Shown here in pieces: positions 1 through 8,600 of a stretch of DNA of 25,182 nucleotides. The DNA is from Thermoplasmatales archaeon (GTDB taxonomy: Archaea; Thermoplasmatota; JASEFT01; JAUWIS01). The stretch covers positions 1 to 25,182 of the forward strand of contig JASEEW010000005.1 of the NCBI GenBank assembly GCA_030019485.1, read 5' to 3'. Made by a program: the position numbers and the translations under genes. How positions within the stretch are numbered: position 1 is the first letter of the stretch; every line of letters begins with the position of its first letter. The notes under the pieces were generated by a model. That model worked only from the letters and a program-made list of their open reading frames with translations, ran no database searches and was not told the DNA's origin.

Positions 1-864
1 GCATCCAGGACAGTTGATGTGTCAGTTGGCGCTGGGAGCATATACATGAGTGAAACCATGAATGAGACATGGGTTGTGAGCTATGGATTGAATGAGAGTG
101 TTAGGATAAGGTTTTCTGATTTAGGTGATAGTGACAAGAATTTTGGGATTAATTCTACAAAAGATATGAATGTAAACATCACGATTTACTGGTCTAAAGG
201 GGGTGATTTAGGAGAACCTGAGTATCATAATGTTAACGGTATAGGGACTACACAACCAGTAGGTGCAAGTAATCCTCTTACAGGAACAGTTTACATCCGG
301 GTCAATACCACCGGCGCTTCACAGAAAACACTCGCAGAACTCTGGCTTTTTGATATCACACCAATCACCTATGAACTCTCCTCTGCATTTGGGACATACT
401 ATATCAAATCGGTTAACGGTGGGATAGTAACGCAGGCAACAGGTCAGAAATATGTGACAGACAAACCCATTTTTAAAGAAACTGAAAACTCGGTTTTCAT
501 GTCCATGATTCAAACAAGAGCAACAAATCTCAGAAGCGGGGGTTCGGGGGGCTACTCTTTCACATTGAATATGGAGAATATGAACATAAGGAATAATATA
601 AGCGCAAAGGTTTGCAATCTCACACTGCAGATATATGACAAATCAGGAAATGACTGGGATAAGGCATGGTATTCATACTTTACCACAGGATGGGAGAATG
701 CGAAAACAAATGACAATAAATATAATTACACTGGGTTTATGGATGATGGTGATTCTTTGCTTTACAAAACAAAGAAAACAAATGAAATATCAGAATATGG
801 TGCAAAACCAATTACATTAAAGCTTATGTCCTGCAGCATGGATGTAAACATGGAATCAAAATGA
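1..864 (+). CDS. Secreted or pilus-associated protein, 5' end cut off by window
   Basis: The reading frame is open from base 1, so the gene starts outside the window; the GTG at 19 is not a convincing start. The visible 287 residues are polar and rich in Asn, Thr, Gly and Ser, with many N-X-S/T sequons (NES, NST, NIT, NTT, NYT) and no membrane segment. This is the composition of an archaeal extracellular beta-rich protein. It ends 6 nt before a pilin-like gene and lies in the same direction as a secretion ATPase and platform genes, so I infer that it is exported by, or is part of, that pilus-like system. I recognise no family; a minor pilin or adhesin is possible, and a conserved N-terminal pilin signal may lie upstream of the window. 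Confidence 0.7.
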   Translation, partial: ASRTVDVSVGAGSIYMSETMNETWVVSYGLNESVRIRFSDLGDSDKNFGINSTKDMNVNITIYWSKGGDLGEPEYHNVNGIGTTQPVGASNPLTGTVYIRVNTTGASQKTLAELWLFDITPITYELSSAFGTYYIKSVNGGIVTQATGQKYVTDKPIFKETENSVFMSMIQTRATNLRSGGSGGYSFTLNMENMNIRNNISAKVCNLTLQIYDKSGNDWDKAWYSYFTTGWENAKTNDNKYNYTGFMDDGDSLLYKTKKTNEISEYGAKPITLKLMSCSMDVNMESK

Positions 865-870
865 GGTTGT

Positions 871-1362
871 ATGATGGATGACAAGGGGTATGCTGAAATA
901 GGGTACGTGTTCACGTATCTTGCATCAGCCATAGTGTTAGCATCAGTTATTGGTGCATGCATCAGCCTGACAGCAGAAAGCAGGGATGCATCAACAGAAA
1001 TAATCCTTCAGGACACTGCGAACAGAATAGCAGGCGGTGTTGAGAAAATGGTTTATATGGCAAATAGCCATCCTAATTCAACCTACAGCGTTGATGTTTC
1101 ATTTCCATTAGAGATAAGGGGAAGCAGCGCAGAAATGAAATATGCAATAGAGGTAACAAATGATACTGTTTACATAAACGCATCAGACAGCATAAGGGTC
1201 AGGAGCATAATCCACAATTTCGGAAACATCAATATCAAAGTTGTGCCAAAGGATAGCATAAAAGGAAGCATCCTTGTAAGGGAGTATGCATCTGGCGCAA
1301 CCCAGACGGTAAAAATAACATGGGATGCGGAAGAGAAATGTATAGCAGTACGGAAGGCATAA
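871..1362 (+). CDS. Pilin-like protein with class III-type signal
   Basis: 163 residues. The N-terminus has a short charged leader (MMDDKG) followed by YAEIG and about 20 hydrophobic residues (roughly 11-33), then a soluble beta-rich tail. This matches archaeal type IV prepilins, where a prepilin peptidase cuts after a Lys/Arg-Gly pair and the hydrophobic helix packs in the filament; KG followed by YAEIG fits that pattern. The start is ATG 871 or ATG 874, with a GAGGT sequence just upstream at 864-868. It follows the exported protein by 6 nt and precedes the regulatory gap before the ATPase operon. The exact pilin family is not recognised; the role as a structural or pseudopilin subunit is inferred from shape and neighbours. 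Confidence 0.75.
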   Translation: MMDDKGYAEIGYVFTYLASAIVLASVIGACISLTAESRDASTEIILQDTANRIAGGVEKMVYMANSHPNSTYSVDVSFPLEIRGSSAEMKYAIEVTNDTVYINASDSIRVRSIIHNFGNINIKVVPKDSIKGSILVREYASGATQTVKITWDAEEKCIAVRKA

Positions 1363-1382
1363 AAATAAATATATGAAAATGC
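1357..1382 (+). promoter_or_regulatory. TATA-bearing box, copy 1 of a duplicated promoter element
   Basis: A 26-nt element starting GCATAAAAATA and ending GAAAATGC, overlapping the stop codon of the pilin-like gene. It contains an AT-rich TATA-like core (AAATATATG). Nearly the same 26 nt recur 72 nt downstream at 1429-1454. Both copies begin GCAT and end ATGC, so each is also a short inverted repeat. Confidence 0.5.
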
Positions 1383-1428
1383 GTATAATTGTTAGCGAAC
1401 AGGCTAATATAATATGCAGTTAAAGGTT

Positions 1429-1454
1429 GCATAAAAATAATATATGTAAAATGC
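1429..1454 (+). promoter_or_regulatory. TATA-bearing box, copy 2, likely promoter of the ATPase operon
   Basis: Second copy of the 26-nt element (GCATAAAAATAATATATG... ends AAAATGC). Its TATA core is centred near 1442, which predicts initiation near 1468 by the usual archaeal spacing of about 26 nt. That leaves a leader of about 15 nt carrying GGGTGA (1473-1478) before the ATG at 1483. Confidence 0.55.
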
Positions 1455-1482
1455 CTTATCAATTTAAGAGCAGGGTGAGAAA

Positions 1483-2319
1483 ATGGAAGGAACAAAGAGC
1501 ATGGGTGAAGTTGAGTTTGAAGAAGTAAAAGGACCAGGTTTTCTGGAAAGGTTCAAATCACTGTTCAGGAGAAAAACTAAGAGGGTGGCGGAGGAACAGC
1601 CAGGGATTGTTGTATTACCAATGGAACATGGGATTGCGGAACCTGAGGTGTTAAAACCTGCGGAGGTTAAACCAGTGGAAGAGGAAATGTTAAGACCTGC
1701 AGAAAACACACATGGAAAGCATAAGTTTCTGAGTGAAATTACGAAAACAGAACAGAGGGCAGCACCCATGGTTAAAATATTACCAGAAGAAGAAATCCGA
1801 CCAGTTGGTGATGAAGAGGCCCTTATTGAGATGAAGCCTGTTAAACTTGAGAGAACTATTTTAGGGTTTGAGGAGGAAAAAGAGATAGTAAAGCTTGAGA
1901 ACAGGCTTAGGAAAACACGTTTATTGTTTGAGAAAAGACTGAAGGAAAGGGTGGAAGAGTTAGAGAAAAGAAAGGTGGAAATAGAGCAGGCAATGATTTT
2001 AGAGTCACAGGCTAGAAGAGAGGCAGAGTTGAACAGAAAGGAAGAAATGCTAAATAGAAAGGAAAAAGAAATTGATACAGTAATCAGGAAACATCAGCTT
2101 GAAAGGGAAGAGGAATTAAACAAAAGGGAGAGCGAACTCATAATGAAAGAAAAGGAATTAAACCTAACAACAGAGCAAAAAATTGATGAGGATGTGAAGA
2201 AACTCCTTGGCATACTGGATGAACTGCTTGGAAAACTGCCAAAGGAGGTTATTGACGGGTTTGTGAAATCTGAGGGTTACAGGCTGTATGAGAAGGTTTT
2301 AGACAGATACGGTGTATGA
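1483..2319 (+). CDS. Charged coiled-coil protein of the secretion operon
   Basis: 278 residues, extremely rich in Glu, Lys and Arg. An N-terminal basic patch (FLERFKSLFRRKTKR, about 22-36) is followed by a Pro/Glu-rich linker. Residues about 125-240 form an uninterrupted heptad-like stretch, with repeated NRKEE and NKRES-type units, expected to be a long coiled coil. A short C-terminal segment (LLGILDELLGKLPKEVIDGFVKS) looks helical and folded. There is no signal peptide or membrane segment, so it should be cytoplasmic. It overlaps the start of the secretion ATPase by 8 nt if the GTG start is used, so the two are probably co-translated. The next protein contains a similar basic motif (FFSAFRRKQ). 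I infer a scaffold or regulator of the ATPase; no known family is recognised. Confidence 0.8.
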   Translation: MEGTKSMGEVEFEEVKGPGFLERFKSLFRRKTKRVAEEQPGIVVLPMEHGIAEPEVLKPAEVKPVEEEMLRPAENTHGKHKFLSEITKTEQRAAPMVKILPEEEIRPVGDEEALIEMKPVKLERTILGFEEEKEIVKLENRLRKTRLLFEKRLKERVEELEKRKVEIEQAMILESQARREAELNRKEEMLNRKEKEIDTVIRKHQLEREEELNKRESELIMKEKELNLTTEQKIDEDVKKLLGILDELLGKLPKEVIDGFVKSEGYRLYEKVLDRYGV

Positions 2320-4744
2320 TATGGGGCTGAGGGAGCAGGCAAAGCAAATAATGGAGACAAAAGTCAAAGAGGAGCAAAAGGAGAAAAGGGTAATCTGCGG
2401 CAAATGCGGTGCACTTATTTCGCCTTTTGCAGAGCTCTGTCCAAGCTGCGGCAGCAGGTTTGAGGAAAAAATTGTTGAAGAGAAAGGAATGATGAAAAAA
2501 ATACCTTTAAGGATTGTAGCATCAGGGGTTGAAGGGAAAAGATTTGATATTCCGGAGGTAAAGAAAGTAAAAGGCATACAGAAAATAACACCCCCTGAAG
2601 AAGTTAAGCATGCCATACCAAGGGTTAAAGAAGTCCCTGTTGCTGTTAAAGAGGAAAAAGAAGGATACATGGTGCCAAGTAAAAAAGAGGTAAAGGTTGA
2701 GGGAAAAAGGGTTGAGATACCAGAGATACCTAAAGAGGAAATACCGAAAACTGAAAAGCCAAAAGGAAAGATGAGTTTAAGGGAATGGTCAAGGCGTGAA
2801 ATGGAATTAATAAAGGCGGCTGAAAGGGAAAGAGAGGTTTCTGGAACAAAAGCTGCAGAAACATTTGAAACAAGGGAGGAGGGGGTTAAAGAAGCAAAAT
2901 TGGAAGAATGGAGAATTGCAGGAGAAACAGAAACAAGGAAGGCAAAGCCTGAGGAAATGAAAGTGGAGATACCAGAAGAGTTTAAACCCTTAGAAGAACC
3001 TGAAATTGAACTGCCGGAAGAGTTTGAAACTGTTGAAGGAGGCGAAATCAAACTGCCGGAGGAATTCGAAGAAGTTTCCGAGAAGATTATACCAGAAGCA
3101 GTTGTTCCAGAGGTAGAAAAGAAAGGCTTTTTTTCTGCTTTTAGAAGAAAACAGGTTGAACCAGGGCGGGGGGTACCAGAATTTGAACCCGCTGGTCCTG
3201 AAAGGGAGGAATACCTTGGTGTAGAATTTAAACCATTGAGTGAAGATTTTGAGGAAATCGAGGTTTATCCAATCGTGGAGCCTTACGCATACGTGAGAAT
3301 ATTATACAATAAAAAGGAGCATACAAGATTTTATGAGGTTGTTGAGCCATCACTTGCAGAAAAGGAAAGAGAAATGCTGGAGGTTATAGAGAACGCATTT
3401 GTAAAATCATTAGGTGTGAGTATTGAGAAACTTGACAGAGAACCAACCAAACATTTAAGGGAAGCAATGAATGATATAATAAAGGCTTATTCATTACCAA
3501 TTCCTAGGGAGGCAGAAGACAAGATGTTCTATTTTGTTAAAAGGGATATGCTTGGATATGGGAAAATTGATGTGTTAATGAATGATCCAAACATTGAGGA
3601 TGTATCCTGCGATGGCCCTGATATTCCGCTTTACATATACCACAGGCGCTATGAATCCATGGAAACAAACATTATTTACAAGGATGCGGCTGCTCTGGAA
3701 GCCTATGTGATACGCCTTGCACAGAGATGCGGTAAACACATATCCACGTCAACACCACTGATTGATTCTACATTGATGGATGGCTCAAGAATAGTGATGA
3801 CCCTGGGGAAAGAGGTGTCAACAAAAGGCTCAACATTTACCATCAGGAAGTTCAGGGAGGATCCTCTTACGCCAACAGACCTTATCACATTCAAAACAGT
3901 GTCCCCTCTCATGCTTGCATATATCTGGCTCGCTGTTCAGTATGGGATGAGCATGCTGTTTGTTGGTGGCACCGCGTCTGGAAAGACAACAACACTGAAT
4001 GCAATATCACTGTTTATCCCACCCCAGATGAAGATTGTAAGCATTGAAGAAACAAGAGAACTGAACCTCCCACATGCAAACTGGATTCCTGGATGCACGA
4101 GGGAAGGTTTTGGCGGTGAGGCGGTTGGTGGAAAACTTGCAGGTGAGGTTAGCATGTATGACCTGCTTAAAGCAGCTTTGAGGGAAAGACCGGAATACAT
4201 CATTGTCGGTGAAATCAGGGGCTCCGAAGCCTATGTGCTGTTCCAGGCAATGGCAACAGGGCATACAACCTATTCAACAATGCATGCAGACTCGGTTCCT
4301 GGTTTAATCCACAGACTGGAAAACAAGCCTGTGGATATTCCAAGGGTTATGATACCTTCGTTGGATGCGGTGAGTATTCAGATTCAGACCAGGGTTGGCG
4401 GCAGAAGGGTTAGAAGGGTGAAGCAGATTGTTGAAATCATCGGCATTGACCCTCACAGCAAGGAACTGCTGACAAACGAGGTTTTCAGATGGGTTCCTGC
4501 CCTGGATGATTTTGAGTTTTCAGGCAAGAGTTACGTGCTTGAAAAAATCATGATAAAGGCAAACATAAGAAAGGATGAGGTGATGAATGAACTGAAAAGA
4601 AGGCAGGCTATTATTGAATGGATGGCATCAAAAGGGGTAAGAAAACATGTTGATGTTGCCAGGATTATATCAGAATATCAAACACGTCCCCAGGAAGTAC
4701 TGGAAAGGGTGAAGGAAGAAATGAGTGAAAGAGGGATGATGTAA
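2312..4744 (+). CDS. Type II/IV secretion (pilus assembly) ATPase with N-terminal zinc ribbon
   Basis: 810 residues from GTG 2312; ATG 2321, just after the upstream stop, is equally possible. Three parts are visible. Residues 29-46 form a zinc ribbon (CGKC...CPSC; Cys29, 32, 43, 46). Residues about 50-310 are a low-complexity Glu/Lys/Pro linker with repeated PEEF and LPEEFE units. Residues about 320-790 are a GspE/TadA/VirB11-family hexameric ATPase. The Walker A is GGTASGKTTT (about 552-561), the Walker B region is EYIIVGEIRG (about 629-638), and the His box is GHTTYSTMHA (about 650-659). This family powers pilus or archaellum-like filament assembly and protein export from the cytoplasmic face of the platform. 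The family core is about 500 residues; the extra N-terminus is unusual and resembles the charged protein encoded upstream. Two platform proteins follow immediately downstream. Confidence 0.93.
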   Translation: MYDMGLREQAKQIMETKVKEEQKEKRVICGKCGALISPFAELCPSCGSRFEEKIVEEKGMMKKIPLRIVASGVEGKRFDIPEVKKVKGIQKITPPEEVKHAIPRVKEVPVAVKEEKEGYMVPSKKEVKVEGKRVEIPEIPKEEIPKTEKPKGKMSLREWSRREMELIKAAEREREVSGTKAAETFETREEGVKEAKLEEWRIAGETETRKAKPEEMKVEIPEEFKPLEEPEIELPEEFETVEGGEIKLPEEFEEVSEKIIPEAVVPEVEKKGFFSAFRRKQVEPGRGVPEFEPAGPEREEYLGVEFKPLSEDFEEIEVYPIVEPYAYVRILYNKKEHTRFYEVVEPSLAEKEREMLEVIENAFVKSLGVSIEKLDREPTKHLREAMNDIIKAYSLPIPREAEDKMFYFVKRDMLGYGKIDVLMNDPNIEDVSCDGPDIPLYIYHRRYESMETNIIYKDAAALEAYVIRLAQRCGKHISTSTPLIDSTLMDGSRIVMTLGKEVSTKGSTFTIRKFREDPLTPTDLITFKTVSPLMLAYIWLAVQYGMSMLFVGGTASGKTTTLNAISLFIPPQMKIVSIEETRELNLPHANWIPGCTREGFGGEAVGGKLAGEVSMYDLLKAALRERPEYIIVGEIRGSEAYVLFQAMATGHTTYSTMHADSVPGLIHRLENKPVDIPRVMIPSLDAVSIQIQTRVGGRRVRRVKQIVEIIGIDPHSKELLTNEVFRWVPALDDFEFSGKSYVLEKIMIKANIRKDEVMNELKRRQAIIEWMASKGVRKHVDVARIISEYQTRPQEVLERVKEEMSERGMM

Positions 4745-4746
4745 AC

Positions 4747-5670
4747 ATGCTAACGCCGTATCAAAGAATGTGCCACAAAATTTTTGGAGGAATTACTAAA
4801 AACTTTACAAAAAAAAATTATAAATTAAAAGACAATCTTGCAAAGGCAAGAATAGAAATGCTGCCTGAAGCATACATGGCTTATGCATGGATGAATACAA
4901 TTATAGGCGCTGTTGCAGGATTTGTTGTAGGGGTGATTATCAGAGAAATTTTAATAATGCTGTTGTCAGGAGGTTTTTTTGGAAAACTTGCTGTTTCTTC
5001 ACTGCTTTACATAATCAACATAGCCATTTTTGCTCCAATAATTTTTCCTGCCCTTATTGCTTGTGCTATCTACTCTCTATTTTTAACATTTCCTTCCAGT
5101 AAGGCCAAAACCAGAAAAAAGGATATTGACAACCATCTGCCTTATGCTGCTAACTTCATAACAGCAATGGCTGCTGCGCATGCAACGCCCCAGGCAATAT
5201 TTAAAAGTCTTGGAAAGCAGGGGGAGACATATGGTGAGGTAAGCAGGGAGGCTGCATGGATATACAGGGACATGACTGCCCTGGGATGCGACCTGATTAC
5301 TGCTATTAAAAGGGCTATAGAGAGAAGCCCTTCTGAGAAGTTTCAGGAGTTCCTGCAGGGCATCATAGGCACATTAACAGCTGGAGGGCAGTTAAAAAAT
5401 TATCTTTCCGGCAGGGCGGAATTCTATATGAGGGAAAACAGGAGGGAGCAGAGAGACCTCATAGAGAGCATAGGTGTTCTTGCTGAGAGCTACATTGTTG
5501 TTGGTGTCGCAATGCCTTTGTTTCTGATAATAATGCTGGTCGTGATGTCCTGGGTTGGGGGGATGGCTGCCCTGTCCACCATAATGCTTAGCCTTGTTGT
5601 TTTGTTAATCCTCCCAATTATTCATGTAGCTTATTCCTGCATCATACACATGGTCACACCAAAGGTGTAA
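4747..5670 (+). CDS. GspF/TadC-type pilus platform membrane protein
   Basis: 307 residues, starting 2 nt after the ATPase stop, with GAGGG at 4731-4735 just upstream. There are hydrophobic segments at about 37-68 and 75-112, a cytoplasmic T2SSF domain at about 125-240 (HLPYAANFITAMAAAHATP, later ENRREQRDLIESIGVLAESY), and paired C-terminal membrane helices at about 247-300. T2SSF proteins are the inner-membrane core that couples the ATPase to filament assembly. The short length and single T2SSF domain fit the archaeal/Tad style, in which two half-size platform proteins occur; the partner is the next gene. Confidence 0.87.
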   Translation: MLTPYQRMCHKIFGGITKNFTKKNYKLKDNLAKARIEMLPEAYMAYAWMNTIIGAVAGFVVGVIIREILIMLLSGGFFGKLAVSSLLYIINIAIFAPIIFPALIACAIYSLFLTFPSSKAKTRKKDIDNHLPYAANFITAMAAAHATPQAIFKSLGKQGETYGEVSREAAWIYRDMTALGCDLITAIKRAIERSPSEKFQEFLQGIIGTLTAGGQLKNYLSGRAEFYMRENRREQRDLIESIGVLAESYIVVGVAMPLFLIIMLVVMSWVGGMAALSTIMLSLVVLLILPIIHVAYSCIIHMVTPKV

Positions 5671-5674
5671 AACA

Positions 5675-8600
5675 ATGTTTGATACTAAATCAAGAACAAA
5701 ATGGCTGATAGTTTTTATCCTGCTGGCAGTTGCCACAGCATCCTGCGGGTTCGCATTTCAGTTAATATCAATCCCCTGGTCAGCCTCCTGTTTTTTTTGC
5801 GCATCAGCCCTCCTTGTAATTGTTATTTCCTATTTTGGCAGAATAATAATGGAAAAGGAGCCTGCGCCAAGGGAGCCATTTTCAAAGTCAACCCTTAACA
5901 CGGCAACGTTTGCATTAAGCACATTATGGATAGAAACAATAATCTTTTTTATTGTTTCTCTGATACTAAAGTTTTTAAATTTGGCAGTATTTGTCATAGA
6001 ATACATTTTTGGTGTGTTGTTTTTCGTAACAATAATCACAGAAATTTTCACCATATTCGCGTACACAAAAGGCTATACAAGGTTAAAAACCACAACAAAA
6101 ACCATTCCCATAATTTTGGCTATTTCAAACACGGTGACTGCAGCACTATCCATTCTTGTAGCATCTGACATATTGCTGCCCTCATTGAACTGGGGGTTTG
6201 TATTCTCATTCTCCATTTTTGTCACAGCCCCATGCATTGCCAGATATCTGGAAATGCCTAAAATCAGAGAGACAATAGTGGTTATGCCAAAAGAAGCTGT
6301 TTTCAAAGGCAAGGCAGTTATATATCTTACTCTTGGTTTAGCATTGCCGTTTATCATATTCCCGGTCTGCTATTTCATAATCCAGCCAGTGGAAACAGGG
6401 TTTATTGAATGGTGGCATATTGCTACCATCCTGCTTGCTGTCTTAGAAATATGCACAGCCAGGGTAATCTACACGCAGTTAAAAAAGATGGAAAAAACAA
6501 GGGTAATAAAACTTCGCTCATTTGAAAAACCCATGAGGATAGGCATTGCGGCGGCATCTGTCCTAACAGGGGTTTTGTCTCTATTGCTCTACATTTACTC
6601 ATCAGTTACCAAAACAGGCATTGCATTTGAAAAAGGCAACATAAGTTTCCTCTCAGTTTCCATACTGTGTTTCGTAGGACCGTTTCCTTTCTATGAATAC
6701 TTCAGATTCAGGAAAATAGACAAAATGGAAGAAAAATTCCCAGACTTCCTAAGAGACCTGGCAGAGTACTGGAGAGGGGGGTTAAGCATGAGCACCGCTG
6801 TAGGCACGCTGGCTAAGGGTGAATACGGTGCACTGACTGGCGAGGTAAAAAAGATGGCAACACAAATATCATGGGGTGTGTCCTTCCATCAGGTGCTGAG
6901 AATGCTTAACGAGAGAATAGGAAGCGGGCTTGTTAACAGGTCGGTTTCATTAATTGAAGAGGCAGACAAAGCAGGTGGAAAAATCAGTGATGTGCTTGTC
7001 ACCGCATCAAATGATGCGAGGGAGATAAAGTGGCTCCAGTTAGAAAGAAAAAGGAACACATCAACCTACATGATGATAGTGTACGTTTCATTTTTTGTGT
7101 ATCTTGGGATTGTGGGCGTTATGGCAGCGCTTTTCATACCAGCAATAACAGGCTCAACAAAAGAAATTACCGGGGGTGGCGGCAGCATAGGCGGTGTTAG
7201 CGTTTCATCAATAAATGTTCCGCTGATGGTGTTCTTGTTCTTCTGCTCAGCAGTTGTTCAGGGAATAGGCAACGGCATTGTTGGCGGGCTGATGAGTGAA
7301 GGAAAAATAGTGTCAGGACTGAGGCATGCATTTATCATGGTGCTGGTTGGATGGCTTGTTTTCGCTGGTGCAATATACCCAATCGCAGTGGACCTGGCAC
7401 AGCCAGGATCATCTGTTGAACATATATCCTACTGGCAGAAGGAGCCATCATTTGACATAACAGTATCTGCATCTGACAAAATGCCTGGCAGTGGCATGGA
7501 CTCTGTTGAGTTGTTTTACAGGTACTCTGAAGATAACTACACATGGGGTAACTGGTCATCATACGGTGCACCAGATGAGGAAGCCCCATGGAAATTCAAA
7601 TTCGACACCAAAACAGCAGGGGGTGATGGACACTATGAGTTTTGCTCTGTAGCAACGGATGTCGCAGGAAACACTGAAAACAGACCTGTAAGGGCTGATG
7701 CAAAATGTGGTGTGGACTCAACAGCACCAAAAACAACTATAAATGAGATTTCACATTACTGGCAGACAGAAAATATCACATTTACAGCAGAAACATCTGA
7801 CAAATACACAGGTATCAACTCTACAACGCTGTATTACAGCTTCAGAGCAAATAATGCCACAGGTACTTCATGGACAGATTGGATAAGTCTTGGAACATAC
7901 AACGTGTCAAATATTTCATCACCCAGATACTCAGTCGATCATCAGTGGAATTTCAACTGGACAAATGGTGAAGGAATTTATCGGTTCAAAGCAGAATCTA
8001 TTGACTGCATAGACAATAAAGAGCAGGAAAAAATTGACATAGAGCTTGGATATGATTTAACGCCTCCAAACTCAACAGTTGCAGCAATGCCGTCTTACTG
8101 GCAGTCAGAAACGTTTAATGTTCCATATACAGCATCAGACAACGTTGACCTGAAAAGTATCACATTGCATTATAGATATAGCTCTAATAATATAAATTGG
8201 ACAACATGGGCATCATGGAGTGGATTAGATGTTCACAGTACCTCTGTCACAGGTAATTTCTCATTCACAGCAACTAAGGAAGGGTATTACGAATTCCGTA
8301 CTACAGCAACAGATAGCGCTAATAATAAAGAGACAAAAACGATAACTTCTGAGGGAAAAACAGGATATGACGTAACAATACCATCATCCTCTGTTAACGC
8401 CATGCCCTATTGGACAAATACCAGCACAACAATAACCATTAGCACCTATGATGATATTAGTGATATTAAAAATGTTACGTTATGGTACAGATTAACATGG
8501 TGGGAAGAATGTATACCTTTTGGTGTAGATGAAAACCCCCCCTGGGAGTGGGTATTTGACTTCCCCAACGGCGTCGGATATTATGAGTTCTATTCCACAG

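Noticed and set aside
2299..3051. Long antisense frame opposite the ATPase linker
   Set aside because: Ser/Phe-rich composition is the mirror of Glu/Lys-rich codons in the real gene.
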